From: SIG440 sp045591095
GTDB taxonomy: Bacteria; Bacillota; Clostridia; Monoglobales; Monoglobaceae
Assembly: GCA_045591095.1 (NCBI GenBank)
Contig: JAZNSF010000039.1
Coordinates: 1 to 45,258, forward strand
Reading direction: 5' to 3'
DNA length: 45,258 nt
Shown: in pieces, positions 15,276-24,708 of the stretch
Numbering within the stretch: the first letter of the stretch is position 1
How the letters are laid out: the number at the start of each line of letters is the position of its first letter
Position numbers and translations under genes: made by a program
The notes under the pieces: generated by a model
Database searches by the model: none
Told to the model about the DNA's origin: nothing
What the model saw: only the letters and a program-made list of their open reading frames with translations

Positions 15276-15315
15276 AGTGCTTCTCTCCTTCTTTGCCTGG
15301 CAACTATAATCCAAA

Positions 15316-15344
15316 ATTATAGCATAAAACACTTATATCGTCAA
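15316..15344 (-). promoter_or_regulatory. Promoter of the PfkB kinase gene
   Basis: TTGACG (15344-15339), a 17-bp spacer and a perfect TATAAT (15321-15316) on the minus strand. Confidence 0.75.
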
Positions 15345-15377
15345 TTTTTGCATAAAATAAAAGCCTTGGGTATAGCT

Positions 15378-16286
15378 TTATTTTTCCTTTGTTTCTCTTG
15401 TGGTTGAAGATATTATATATTTGGGTCTGCCTTTAATTTCTTCATAAATCCTGGCAATATAGTAGCCTATTATTCCAAGGCTTATCATGATTATACTCCC
15501 TGTGAAAATGGTTATGGCTATAACCATTTTCATACCGCTTATTTTACTGACAAGCGCCCGGACCCCCAAAAAAGGTGATATAGCAAGCATAATAAGTCCA
15601 AAAACGGTTACCATTTGCATTGGTGCGGTGGTGTATGACGAAATGTTTGAAATGGCATATTTAAAAAGTCCTGACGTTGACCATTTTGAATTGCCGTCTG
15701 CCCGCTTTTCAACATCAAACTCGACTGTTATTTTTTTGTATCCTACCCAGCAGGAAATCGCTCTGAAAAATCCTCTCTCGGGCATTTTATTAAGTACATC
15801 GATTACTTTTCGGTCCAGAAGTTTAAAATCCGATGCGTTACACATATCAAAGCCTGCCATACGGCTGATAACAGAATAAAAAATTCTCGCCCCGATACAA
15901 TATATCTTTTTTTCACCGCCCCTATCTTTCTTTACTCCCTCAACAATTTCGTATCCCTCTTCCCACAAACGATACATTTCAATTATTTTCGAGGGCGGAT
16001 GCTGAAGGTCCGAGTCCATCACAACAGCGCATTTTCCATTTGCAGCCCTGAGTCCTGCAGATATTGCAGCTTCCTTTCCGAAATTTCTCGAAAAACAGAG
16101 ACCCGTTATATTTTCGTTTTCTTTTGAAAGTTTGTCTATCTCTTCAAAAGTCCGGTCCACCGAGCCATCATCAACAAAAATAAACTCATTTTCTATATTA
16201 TTTTCAGTCAGCAACGCGCTTACCTCGTTATATACACGTTTAATACATTTTTCTTCGTTGTAGGCGGGAATAACCACAGACAGCAT
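15378..16286 (-). CDS. GT2 glycosyltransferase, DPM1/GtrB-like, membrane-anchored
   Basis: A 302-residue family 2 glycosyltransferase of the polyprenyl-phosphate glycosyltransferase type. The GT-A domain (about 1-210) starts LSVVIPAYNEE and has FVDDGSVDRT and the metal-binding VVMDSDLQHPP. Two C-terminal membrane helices (about 225-250 and 262-290) anchor it. Such enzymes transfer a sugar from a nucleotide donor to undecaprenyl phosphate for wall or teichoic-acid decoration. ATG 16286 is preferred for AAGGAG 7 bases upstream; the extension to 16304 has no site. No flippase or GtrA-like partner is adjacent. It follows mfd by 108 bases with no clear terminator between, so it may be reached by readthrough. 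Confidence 0.85.
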   Translation of the reverse strand: MLSVVIPAYNEEKCIKRVYNEVSALLTENNIENEFIFVDDGSVDRTFEEIDKLSKENENITGLCFSRNFGKEAAISAGLRAANGKCAVVMDSDLQHPPSKIIEMYRLWEEGYEIVEGVKKDRGGEKKIYCIGARIFYSVISRMAGFDMCNASDFKLLDRKVIDVLNKMPERGFFRAISCWVGYKKITVEFDVEKRADGNSKWSTSGLFKYAISNISSYTTAPMQMVTVFGLIMLAISPFLGVRALVSKISGMKMVIAITIFTGSIIMISLGIIGYYIARIYEEIKGRPKYIISSTTRETKEK

Positions 16287-16394
16287 GAAAAATCTCCTTA
16301 CCATATCAGTTTTGTCTTTCCTAATATGGCAAAAAATAGGATTTATTATGCTACTGCCTTGGAAATTTTTAGGTGTATCTCTTAATTTGGCAAT

Positions 16395-19300
16395 TTATAT
16401 TTTTTCAATAAAAGTCTTCACTTCATTAAGATAATCTGCAGACGAAGTAGTTTTTGGCAACTTATATATGATTTTTGGTTTTTTGCCGTTTCTTAAGTCA
16501 ACCCGCCGCTTCATAAATTCTTCGCTGACCACAAGTCCCGAAAGGTCAGGTGCATCATCCGTCTCAAACATCAGTGTAAGCAGAGTTTTATCTCCTCGCA
16601 CCTCGGTAAACTTCTTCTTTTCAGCAATCTTTCGTATATGCGAAATCTCCATAAGATTATTTACATAGTCCGGAACTTCGCCGTATCTGTCCAAAAGCTC
16701 GTCATAAGTATCACGTACATCCTCTATGGTCTCTATTGACGCTATTCTTTTGTATGCGCTTATCCTTTGAGCGTGCGATATGATATATTTTTCGGGGATA
16801 TACGCGCTTATGGGGAGGTCAATCTGGGTATCAATGCTTTTTTCCTCGGGTGTGCCTTGTATTTCGCTTACACTTTCGGCAAGAAGCCTACAATACATTT
16901 CGTAGCCTACGCTTTCCATATGTCCGCTTTGCTGTGGGCCAATGACGTTTCCTGTCCCCCTTATTTCAAGGTCACGCATCGCAATCTTAAAGCCCGAGCC
17001 AAACTCGGTAAAGTCCTTTATTGCACGAAGTCTTTTTTGTGCATCCTCATTTAAAACCTTATCTCGTTTGTGCGTAAGGTACGCATATGCAAGGCGGTTA
17101 GAGCGTCCTACCCTGCCCCTCAGCTGATACATCTGCGCAAGGCCAAGCCTATCCGAGTCCTCTATGATAATAGTATTTACATTTGGTATATCAAGACCTG
17201 TTTCGATTATGGTGGTGCAAACCAAAACATCTATGTCGCCATCCGACATATCCATCATTATATTTTCAAGCTCACGCTCCGACATTTTGCCGTGAGCGGT
17301 TGCAATCCTCGCCTCAGGTAGCATCTTTTGTATCGAAAGTGCGGTTTTTTCTATTCCCTCGACTCTGTTGTGAAGATAATACACCTGACCTCCGCGGTCA
17401 ATCTCTTTTTGGATTGCTTCTCGCACTACGTCCTCGTCATACTCCATAACATACGTCGCAACCGGGAATCTATCACCCGGAGGCTCGGCAATAACGCTCA
17501 TATCCCGTATTCCCGTCATTGACATATGAAGGGTTCTGGGTATTGGCGTCGCAGAAAGCGTAAGCACATCAATTTCTTTTTTGATTTCCTTAATCCGCTC
17601 CTTGTGTGCCACGCCAAACCGTTGTTCTTCGTCTATTATTAAAAGCCCCAGCTTTTTAAACTCAACTGTTTTTTGCAAAATCTTGTGAGTGCCGATTACA
17701 ATATCACAATCGCCGCTTTTAAGCTGTTTTATTGTATTTTTTTGCTGCGTATTGGTCGAAAACCTTGAAAGGCAGGCAATATTTACGGGGTAGTCCTTCA
17801 TACGCTGTCTGAAGTTGTTGTAATGCTGATTGGCAAGAATTGTCGTTGGCACAAGATATGCCACCTGATAGCCATCCATAACAGCCTTAAACGCCGCACG
17901 CATGGCAACCTCGGTCTTGCCGTATCCAACATCGCCACAAAGAAGTCGTTCCATCGGATGGGGCTTTTCCATATCTGCCTTGACCTCGCTTATGCATCTT
18001 AGCTGATCGTCCGTCTCGTCATAAGGGAATGCCGCCTCAAAATCCCTCTGCCACTCGGTATCTTTGGAAAAGCTGATACCTTTTATGGTCTGTCTCTTTG
18101 CATAAAGCGAAACAAGCTCCTTTGCCATATCAGCGCAGGACTCCTTAGCTCTTTGTTTTGCCTTGTTCCATTCCTGACCGCTGAGGCTGTTAAGCTTTAC
18201 TTTTGCCCCGTCACCCGAGGTATGCTTATAAATCATATTAAGCTGATCTATCGGCACATACAAACAGTCGCTGCCCTTATATACTATTTTAAGATAGTCT
18301 TTTTGGGCGCCCTCCACGGTCAATCGTTCGAGACCTGTGTACTGACCGATTCCGTGGTTTTGATGCACAACAAAATCGCCTACCGAAAGATCGGTAAAGC
18401 TGTCCAGACGATTTTTCTTATCCACCTTGTGACGTCTTCGTTTTTGGCGTTCTCTGCCAAATATTTCCTTGTCACTTATTACAACTGTCTGGATAAGCGG
18501 ATATTCAAAGCCGCGGCTAAGGCCCCCCTTAGTAACTACAATCGAGCCGGGCAGGGGAAGTTCTTCAATTATATCTTTCTTCTGGCAAGGGAATCCCTCG
18601 TCCTCCAGCTGTCTTGCCAAATTTTCAGCCCGGTGGTCTGAGCCTGCAAGGATTATAATTCTGTATTTATTCTTTTTGTAAAAGCTTAATGAATCATAAA
18701 AAAAATCCATCTTGCCGCCAAAGCTGTTCAGGCTTTTAGCTGTGACATTTATGAGTTTCTTTGGTTTAATCTCGCCGTTTGCGTGCGTAAGAGGGCAAAG
18801 GTTTACCGTACCCATTTCCTTAATACGTTTTGCCGCCTCAGAAAAATGCAGACTATAGTTCATTTTACCGCCTGACAAAATTCCTCTTTCCAAAAGGTCT
18901 TTTATCCCTTCAGAAAATCTTGCCTTTTCGCCCTTTAAAGACTCATAAATCCTTGCAGGGTCATCAACAAATGCGATATAGTAGTCATCCAGATAATCAA
19001 GAATTGTGGTTACAGAGCCGTCAAAAATTTCGGGAATGTATCTATCTATTGACGCAAAATTCATTCCCTCTTTCAGTCTTTCTATATCGCGATTTAAGAC
19101 TTTAATCTGCTTTTCGCATCTTTCGTCACGAGGTTCCTTGGCCATAGCAGCATCTAAGCGCTTATTCAGTATAGCTATAACCTTTTCACGAATATTTTTA
19201 TCGGTGACAATTTCGGTTGCAGGGGTTATTCTTACGGACAGCTCTTCGGTTTCCGTAATTGTTCGCTGAGTATCGGATGAAAATCGTCTTACCGAATCCA

Positions 19301-19901
19301 CTACGCAGTCAAAAAACTCTAAGCGAAATGGCATATCACTCCAAAACGGAAAATAATCACAAATTCCGCCCCTTATGCTGAACTGACCCTGACCTTCCAC
19401 CATATCCTCGCGGCGATAGCCAAAATCCACCATAAGCTTTGCCAAGTCTTCAAGTTCAATTTCGTCGCCTACCTTAAGCGTAATCGCCCGATTTTTGTAA
19501 GCATCTAGCGGCACTGTTGCGCTGAGGAGCGCCGAAACCGTTGTAACAATTGGGTGCTTAGGAGCTTCATTTGCCAATTTTTCCAATGTTTCAAGACGTT
19601 TTTTCTTTATATCCGCGCTCGCTACCTCGATATCATAAAATACCAAATCCCTGTCAGGAAAAAGAAGCACCTCGTCACCATAAAAATAACTAAGGTCCTC
19701 AAAAATCATTCTTGCCTGAGCCTCGGTAGATGTTATAAAGAGGGGCAGCTTTTTTCGTTTTTCGCACACACAAAAAGCAAGGTGTGCCCTTACCGAGTCG
19801 GTTGCTCCTACAGCACTTACAGGGGACTCTCCTTTAAGGAGGCCCCCTGTTATCTCTTCAAATTCTGCCAGATTATCCAAAATCCTTGAAAATCCGTTCA
19901 T
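16395..19901 (-). CDS. mfd: Transcription-repair coupling factor Mfd
   Basis: The 1168-residue protein is a full-length Mfd, the ATP-dependent translocase that removes RNA polymerase stalled at DNA damage and recruits UvrA. The N-terminal UvrB-like region (about 1-340) includes GQFSIRGGICDYFPF. The CarD-like RNA-polymerase interaction domain spans about 505-565 (SVGDFVVHQNHGIGQY). The RecG-like motor has Walker A GDVGYGKT (656-663), DEEQ (757-760) and the QLRGRVGRSN motif VI. The C-terminal TRCF domain follows, with HIRKIAEKKKF near the end. It starts at ATG 19901, 22 bases after pth, and is the last gene of the potABCD-pth-mfd run. Confidence 0.97.
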   Translation of the reverse strand: MNGFSRILDNLAEFEEITGGLLKGESPVSAVGATDSVRAHLAFCVCEKRKKLPLFITSTEAQARMIFEDLSYFYGDEVLLFPDRDLVFYDIEVASADIKKKRLETLEKLANEAPKHPIVTTVSALLSATVPLDAYKNRAITLKVGDEIELEDLAKLMVDFGYRREDMVEGQGQFSIRGGICDYFPFWSDMPFRLEFFDCVVDSVRRFSSDTQRTITETEELSVRITPATEIVTDKNIREKVIAILNKRLDAAMAKEPRDERCEKQIKVLNRDIERLKEGMNFASIDRYIPEIFDGSVTTILDYLDDYYIAFVDDPARIYESLKGEKARFSEGIKDLLERGILSGGKMNYSLHFSEAAKRIKEMGTVNLCPLTHANGEIKPKKLINVTAKSLNSFGGKMDFFYDSLSFYKKNKYRIIILAGSDHRAENLARQLEDEGFPCQKKDIIEELPLPGSIVVTKGGLSRGFEYPLIQTVVISDKEIFGRERQKRRRHKVDKKNRLDSFTDLSVGDFVVHQNHGIGQYTGLERLTVEGAQKDYLKIVYKGSDCLYVPIDQLNMIYKHTSGDGAKVKLNSLSGQEWNKAKQRAKESCADMAKELVSLYAKRQTIKGISFSKDTEWQRDFEAAFPYDETDDQLRCISEVKADMEKPHPMERLLCGDVGYGKTEVAMRAAFKAVMDGYQVAYLVPTTILANQHYNNFRQRMKDYPVNIACLSRFSTNTQQKNTIKQLKSGDCDIVIGTHKILQKTVEFKKLGLLIIDEEQRFGVAHKERIKEIKKEIDVLTLSATPIPRTLHMSMTGIRDMSVIAEPPGDRFPVATYVMEYDEDVVREAIQKEIDRGGQVYYLHNRVEGIEKTALSIQKMLPEARIATAHGKMSERELENIMMDMSDGDIDVLVCTTIIETGLDIPNVNTIIIEDSDRLGLAQMYQLRGRVGRSNRLAYAYLTHKRDKVLNEDAQKRLRAIKDFTEFGSGFKIAMRDLEIRGTGNVIGPQQSGHMESVGYEMYCRLLAESVSEIQGTPEEKSIDTQIDLPISAYIPEKYIISHAQRISAYKRIASIETIEDVRDTYDELLDRYGEVPDYVNNLMEISHIRKIAEKKKFTEVRGDKTLLTLMFETDDAPDLSGLVVSEEFMKRRVDLRNGKKPKIIYKLPKTTSSADYLNEVKTFIEKI

Positions 19902-19922
19902 TCTTCAAAATCCTTTTATATT

Positions 19923-20483
19923 TTAATTAAACATTGACATCGCTTTTTCGGTGCCGTTTTTGATAATCTCGCCAACAGCCTCTGCCGCCTTTATGGCTAT
20001 GGGTATAAGCTCTTTGACTTCGCTCTTTGTAAACTTCCCAAGGACATAATCTGCCAAATCGTAGTCAGGATTATCAGGGCTTCCCACCCCGATTTTTATT
20101 CTCGGGAAGTCCTCTGATGCAAGCTGATAAATTATATCCTTAATCCCATTATGCCCGCCGGCACTGCCCTTTGGTCTTATGCGTATTTTCCCTACAGGAA
20201 GCGAAACGTCGTCGTATATTATTATTATTTCCGAATCTTCAGCCTTATACCAGTTCTTAAATTCGCGAACAGCCTGACCGCTTAGGTTCATAAAGGTCTG
20301 AGGCTTCACCAAAACCACTTTTTCGCCCTCTATCGTACCCTCGCCGTAAAGTGCATTAAACTTTGCCTTTTTTATGTCGATATCGTATTTTGCAGCAACC
20401 GCATCAAGCGCCTCAAAGCCCATATTGTGCCTTGTTCCCACGTATTTTCTTCCGGGATTTCCAAGGCCTGCAATTATATACAT
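19923..20483 (-). CDS. pth: Peptidyl-tRNA hydrolase
   Basis: A 186-residue Pth, which cleaves peptidyl-tRNA released by stalled or aborted ribosomes. It has MYIIAGLGNPGRKYVGTRHN with the catalytic His19, KPQTFMNLSGQAV and the GSAGGHNGIKDI block with the active-site loop. The ATG at 20483 is fixed by GAGAGGAAAG upstream; the longer frame overlapping potD is spurious. It lies 22 bases after potD and 21 bases before mfd, so all are probably on one transcript. A pth-mfd pair is a common arrangement in Firmicutes. Confidence 0.97.
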   Translation of the reverse strand: MYIIAGLGNPGRKYVGTRHNMGFEALDAVAAKYDIDIKKAKFNALYGEGTIEGEKVVLVKPQTFMNLSGQAVREFKNWYKAEDSEIIIIYDDVSLPVGKIRIRPKGSAGGHNGIKDIIYQLASEDFPRIKIGVGSPDNPDYDLADYVLGKFTKSEVKELIPIAIKAAEAVGEIIKNGTEKAMSMFN

Positions 20484-20505
20484 AAGATAGCTTTCCTCTC
20501 TACAA

Positions 20506-21546
20506 TTACTGTGACTTAACCTTTGTCCAAAGCTCTGCGCAGTACTTCTTTGTCTCTGCATCCTGATAGCGGAAGTACTCGTCTTTTTCGTACGCTTGCC
20601 TTGGAACATATGCACTGATTTCGCTGTAAGTGCCGTCTTTTAGTTCTTCAAATACTGCTTTTACAGGCGAAGTATATCCTACCATCTCGGAGTTTCTTAG
20701 AGCGTTTTCACTATCAAGCATAAAATCAATAAACTTGTGTGCGAGGTCAGTGTTTTCGGATTCTTTCATAATAACTATACCGTCAATCCAAAGGTTTGTA
20801 CCATTTTTCGGCTCATAGTATCTCATATTCTCGTTCTCACTCATTATATACGCAGCATCGCCCGAATATACAATTGCCATCGCCTTGTTTCCCGAAATCA
20901 TACTGTCGATAACCTCGTCACCTACATAGACAGGGCTCATAATCTCGTTTTGCTCAACAAGCCAGTTGTATGCCTTGTCAAGTTCTTCTCTACTTTCGGT
21001 ATTAAGCGAATACCCAAGCGCCTTAAGCGCAATCATAAACGAATCACGCTCGGAGTCATACATATAAATATCCTCGGCATACTTTGGATTTCTTAAAATC
21101 TTCCAGCCCTCTTCAAGGTCCTTTTCGTCTACCTTTTCTTTGTCGTACAAAATGCCAACCGAGCCCCAGAAGTAAGGCACCGAATACTTATTTTCGGCAT
21201 CAAAAGGCTGTGCGAGGATGCTTTCTAAAACCTTGTCATAGTTTGAAAGCTTGGTCTTGTCAACTTCCTGAAGTAAGCCTTCCTTGCTAAGACGCTCAAT
21301 CATATAATCAGACGGGATGATAACGTCATACTTTTCGCCACTCATAACCTTGGTATACATTGACTCATTTGAATCAAATGTTTCGTAAACAACTTTGCAG
21401 TTATTTTCGTTTTCAAATTCAGACAAAAGCGAAGTGTCTATATATTCCCCTGCATTATATACTTTAAGAACGGTTTTGCTTTCGCCACAACCGAACAAAA
21501 GTACCACTGCCACTAAAAAAACTAAAATACTAAATATTTTTTTCAT
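20506..21546 (-). CDS. potD: Spermidine/putrescine ABC transporter, substrate-binding lipoprotein
   Basis: A 346-residue periplasmic-type binding protein. The N-terminal signal ends in the lipobox LLFGC, making it a lipoprotein on the outer face of the membrane. The mature part has the PotD hallmarks LKVYNAGEYID, YDVIIPSDYMIERL, VPYFWGSVGILYD and the polyamine-contacting YSGDAAYIM and NLWIDGIVIMKES. It starts at ATG 21546 and overlaps the end of potC by 17 bases, implying translational coupling. It is the last of the four pot genes, the standard order potA-B-C-D. Confidence 0.95.
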   Translation of the reverse strand: MKKIFSILVFLVAVVLLFGCGESKTVLKVYNAGEYIDTSLLSEFENENNCKVVYETFDSNESMYTKVMSGEKYDVIIPSDYMIERLSKEGLLQEVDKTKLSNYDKVLESILAQPFDAENKYSVPYFWGSVGILYDKEKVDEKDLEEGWKILRNPKYAEDIYMYDSERDSFMIALKALGYSLNTESREELDKAYNWLVEQNEIMSPVYVGDEVIDSMISGNKAMAIVYSGDAAYIMSENENMRYYEPKNGTNLWIDGIVIMKESENTDLAHKFIDFMLDSENALRNSEMVGYTSPVKAVFEELKDGTYSEISAYVPRQAYEKDEYFRYQDAETKKYCAELWTKVKSQ

Positions 21547-22336
21547 TTATCTTCCTGCCTTTCCCAATTTTGAGTTTTGGTATAATATTAACCACCAGCA
21601 CCGCCACAAAAATTACCAATATAACAATTGTGGAAAGTGCATTTATGGTTGGGTTTGTCCTTTTTGTCATATTGTAAACTATCATCGAAATATTCATTAC
21701 GCCGTTTCCGCTTACGAAATACGAAATTACAAAGTCGTCAAACGACATTGTAAATGCAAGCAGCATCCCCGCGGTAATCCCCGGCTTTATCATTGGCACA
21801 ATTACCTTTGTAAGTGCCTGAAAAGGTGTCGCCCCAAGGTCCATTGCCGCATTGGCAATATGAACATCAAGGCTCCTAACTTTTGGATAAACACTGGTTA
21901 TTACATAGGGTGTGCAAAACGAGATATGTGCTAGAAGCATTGTAAAATATCCCTTTTCAATCTTCATTGCCGAAAACAGCAGCATAAGTCCGATTGCAGT
22001 CACTATCTCGGGGTTCATTATTGGGATATTATTTATGTTAGTCAGCCATTCTTTTACAATTCGACGGTTTTTTGAAAGACCAATCGCGGTAATCGTCCCG
22101 AGCACCGTCGAAATCAAAGTGGCAAGCACGGCAATACTGACAGACACCCACACTGCTGACATAATCTCGGAATTTTCGATAAGCTGAGTGTACCACTTTA
22201 GCGAAAACCCTGTAAACTTTGTAAGTGACTTTGACGAGTTGAACGAAAATATCATCGTAACAAAAATCGGGGCATAGAAAAATGCAAAGCACAAAATGAC
22301 ATACATCCACTTTGAAATCTTTAATATTCGTTTCAT
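21530..22336 (-). CDS. potC: Spermidine/putrescine ABC transporter permease PotC
   Basis: A 268-residue inner-membrane permease with six hydrophobic segments. The coupling-loop motif AAMDLGATPFQALTKVIVPMIKPG (about residues 170-190) contacts PotA. The following FTMSFDDFVISYFVSG segment is typical of PotC. The start is ATG 22336 with GGAGGGGAG upstream. It lies 16 bases after potB and overlaps potD by 17 bases. Confidence 0.95.
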   Translation of the reverse strand: MKRILKISKWMYVILCFAFFYAPIFVTMIFSFNSSKSLTKFTGFSLKWYTQLIENSEIMSAVWVSVSIAVLATLISTVLGTITAIGLSKNRRIVKEWLTNINNIPIMNPEIVTAIGLMLLFSAMKIEKGYFTMLLAHISFCTPYVITSVYPKVRSLDVHIANAAMDLGATPFQALTKVIVPMIKPGITAGMLLAFTMSFDDFVISYFVSGNGVMNISMIVYNMTKRTNPTINALSTIVILVIFVAVLVVNIIPKLKIGKGRKINEKNI

Positions 22337-22352
22337 TTATACTCCCCTCCTG

Positions 22353-23177
22353 TTAGCTTTGATTTTCACCGGTATCAATCTTCTTCATCCACTTGATTGC
22401 AAGCAAGATTATCGCAGCCAAAACAACCGAAATCGCACTACCAAAGTTCCAGTCACCAACCGATACAAACTGATTTTCGATTAAGTTGCCTATAAGCACA
22501 AACTGCCCTCCGCCCAAAAGTTTGGGGATTACAAAGGTAGAAATCGAAAGCAAAAATACCATAATCACGCCATTTAAAACGCCCGGTATAGAAAGCTTAA
22601 ACACAACGCGGAAAAATGTCTGGAATGGATTTGCACCAAGGTCATACGCCGCCTCCACATAAGACTTGTCCATCTTGCTTAGGGATGTATGTATAGGTAT
22701 TATCATAAACGGCAAAAAGTCGCAAATCTGTCCTATCATAACCGCAAAATCGGTATACATAAGTTTAAGCGGGCCAATACCTATCTTTCCTAAAAGCGCA
22801 TTAAGCAGGCCATTGTCAGATAGTATACTTATCCACGCATATGTACGAAGAAGCATATTTATCCACATGGGTATTGTTACGAGTAGTATCAAAATCCCCT
22901 GGGTGCTCTCCTTGCATCTTGAAATAATGTATGCAAGTGCATAGCCAAGTACAAGGCATATCGAAACCGTAATAAGTCCAAGCTTTATGGACTTTATAAA
23001 AACATTTAAGTAAACAGGCTCGGTAAATCTTTTAAAGTTTTCAAAGGTAAATTGTATATTTACAAGAGAGTTTCCGCTGTTTGTAACCGAGTATAAAAGC
23101 ATCATAACAAGCGGAACAACAATCATTATAGCAGACCAAACTATGTAGGGTCTAATAAGATTTTTAAAGTATCTCAC
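22353..23177 (-). CDS. potB: Spermidine/putrescine ABC transporter permease PotB
   Basis: A 274-residue permease with six membrane segments and the EAA-type loop EAAYDLGANPFQTFFRVVFKLSIPG. The segment FVIPKLLGGGQFVLIGNLI is characteristic of PotB. Translation starts at GTG 23177 with AAGGAGGATACCT upstream. It lies 25 bases after potA and forms the heterodimeric channel with PotC. Confidence 0.95.
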   Translation of the reverse strand: MRYFKNLIRPYIVWSAIMIVVPLVMMLLYSVTNSGNSLVNIQFTFENFKRFTEPVYLNVFIKSIKLGLITVSICLVLGYALAYIISRCKESTQGILILLVTIPMWINMLLRTYAWISILSDNGLLNALLGKIGIGPLKLMYTDFAVMIGQICDFLPFMIIPIHTSLSKMDKSYVEAAYDLGANPFQTFFRVVFKLSIPGVLNGVIMVFLLSISTFVIPKLLGGGQFVLIGNLIENQFVSVGDWNFGSAISVVLAAIILLAIKWMKKIDTGENQS

Positions 23178-23202
23178 AAGGTATCCTCCTTTTGAGGTTA
23201 GT

Positions 23203-24240
23203 CTAAACCATCTTCCACATTACATGTATATCCTCAGGTCCAAACAAAAGACCCACATTAAGCCCCACTCCAAAAAAGTCAGTGGTATGTATCATATAAC
23301 TGCGAAGCTCGGTTTTTACCATAATTTCGTAGTGGACGCCCTTAAACACAACACTTTCTACTGTTCCGGTTATCTTAGCGTTTTCGGACTTTACTATATC
23401 TATATCCTCAGGTCTTAAAACAACCTCTACCTCTTCGTTTTCTTTAAAGCCTTTGTCAACGCACTCAAACTCAAAGCCGTCAAACGAAACAAGACAGTCC
23501 CTTATCATAGTGCCCTCGATTATGTTGGATTCGCCAATAAAGCTTGCTACAAAGCGGTTTTCGGGTTCGTTGTAGACATCCGTCGGTGTGCCGATTTGCT
23601 GTATGTACCCGTCATTCATAACAACCACAGTATCAGACATTGAAAGTGCTTCCTCCTGGTCGTGAGTAACGTATATAAATGTAATTCCGACTTCCTTTTG
23701 GATTTTTTTAAGTTCAGTCTGCATTTCTTTTCTAAGTCTTGCGTCAAGCGCGCCAAGTGGCTCGTCCAAAAGAAGGACTTTAGGCTCGTTGATTAAAGCT
23801 CTTGCAATTGCAACGCGCTGCTGCTGCCCGCCCGAAAGCGAAGTAACATCACGCTTTTCAAAACCACTAAGGCCCACAAGCTCAAGCATTTTCTTTACTT
23901 TTTGGCTAACTACGGTTTTTTCGGTCTTTTTGATATTTAAACCAAACGCAATATTTTCTGCCACGTTAAGGTGAGGAAACAGCGCATACTTCTGAAAAAC
24001 GGTATTTACCTCTCGCTTATAAGGCGGGAGCTTGGAAATCTCAATCCCGTCAAACAAAAGCTCGCCTGTATCAGGCTCGTCAAAGCCTGCAATAATACGA
24101 AGTGTCGTGGTCTTTCCGCAACCAGAAGGACCAAGAAGCGTCAAAAATTCGTTCTCGCATATTTTAAGATTTATACCCTTCAAAACCTGCTGGTCGTCAA
24201 AGGTTTTTGTAATATTTTTTAGTTCAATCAAAGTATTCAT
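23203..24240 (-). CDS. potA: Spermidine/putrescine ABC transporter ATPase PotA
   Basis: A 345-residue ABC ATPase that powers polyamine import. It has Walker A GPSGCGKT (37-44), the signature LSGGQQQRVAIAR, Walker B VLLLDEPLGALD and the switch His in THDQEEA. The C-terminal third is a TOBE-type regulatory domain (VVLRPEDIDIV). It starts at ATG 24240 with TTGGAGATAG upstream and is the first gene of potABCD-pth-mfd, under the promoter at 24290-24318. Confidence 0.96.
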   Translation of the reverse strand: MNTLIELKNITKTFDDQQVLKGINLKICENEFLTLLGPSGCGKTTTLRIIAGFDEPDTGELLFDGIEISKLPPYKREVNTVFQKYALFPHLNVAENIAFGLNIKKTEKTVVSQKVKKMLELVGLSGFEKRDVTSLSGGQQQRVAIARALINEPKVLLLDEPLGALDARLRKEMQTELKKIQKEVGITFIYVTHDQEEALSMSDTVVVMNDGYIQQIGTPTDVYNEPENRFVASFIGESNIIEGTMIRDCLVSFDGFEFECVDKGFKENEEVEVVLRPEDIDIVKSENAKITGTVESVVFKGVHYEIMVKTELRSYMIHTTDFFGVGLNVGLLFGPEDIHVMWKMV

Positions 24241-24289
24241 AATCTATCTCCAATCCACATTTTCAAAAAGATTGCAAAATACACCAATC

Positions 24290-24318
24290 ATTATACATAA
24301 GTTTTTTCATTTAATCAA
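24290..24318 (-). promoter_or_regulatory. Promoter of the potABCD operon
   Basis: TTGATT (24318-24313), a 17-bp spacer and a perfect TATAAT (24295-24290) on the minus strand, back to back with the gat promoter. Confidence 0.75.
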
Positions 24319-24349
24319 GTATTTTTCAAAAAATACCCCAAAATATATG

Positions 24350-24378
24350 TTGCAAAACTACCGCAAAAATGGTAGAAT
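24350..24378 (+). promoter_or_regulatory. Promoter of the gatCAB operon
   Basis: TTGCAA (24350-24355), a 17-bp spacer and TAGAAT (24373-24378), 36 bases before gatC. Confidence 0.75.
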
Positions 24379-24413
24379 ATAGAATAGAAATTTCTCTTAA
24401 GGAAGTGATATAT

Positions 24414-24698
24414 ATGATAAATAAAGACCAGCTCTTGCTTTTGTGCGAGCTTTCTAAACTCCATCTTTCGGAATCCGAGCTTTTGGAATACGGCAAAGAA
24501 ATGACCGAAATCATGGCACTTATGGACACCATCGGCGAGTCAAACTTTGAGTATAACCCAATTGATATGTCAAACGCCGTACCTTTCTCTGAGCTTAGAG
24601 AGGACGAGATTCAGGCATTTGACAATATGGACGGCATTATCAAAAACGGACCAAAAACTCTCGAAAATCAGTTTGTTGTACCTAAAATAGTTGACTAA
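24414..24698 (+). CDS. gatC: Asp/Glu-tRNA(Asn/Gln) amidotransferase subunit C
   Basis: The 94-residue small subunit stabilises GatA and bridges it to GatB in the complex that converts Glu-tRNA(Gln) and Asp-tRNA(Asn) to the amide forms. It has the family pattern LLLLCELSKLHLSESEL near the N-terminus, then an MSNAVPFSELREDE loop and a C-terminal FVVPKIVD. ATG 24414 is chosen because AAGGAAGTGAT lies upstream; a longer frame from 24369 begins inside the promoter. gatA starts 10 bases later. Confidence 0.95.
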   Translation: MINKDQLLLLCELSKLHLSESELLEYGKEMTEIMALMDTIGESNFEYNPIDMSNAVPFSELREDEIQAFDNMDGIIKNGPKTLENQFVVPKIVD

Positions 24699-24708
24699 GG
24701 AGGTATTT

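Noticed and set aside
18153..18641. 162-codon plus-strand frame opposite mfd
   Set aside because: It is fully inside mfd, which is complete and conserved; antisense frames of this size arise from codon bias.
24241..24413. Possible riboswitch between potA and gatC
   Set aside because: The 173-bp gap is fully occupied by two back-to-back promoters, and no structured aptamer-like element is visible.
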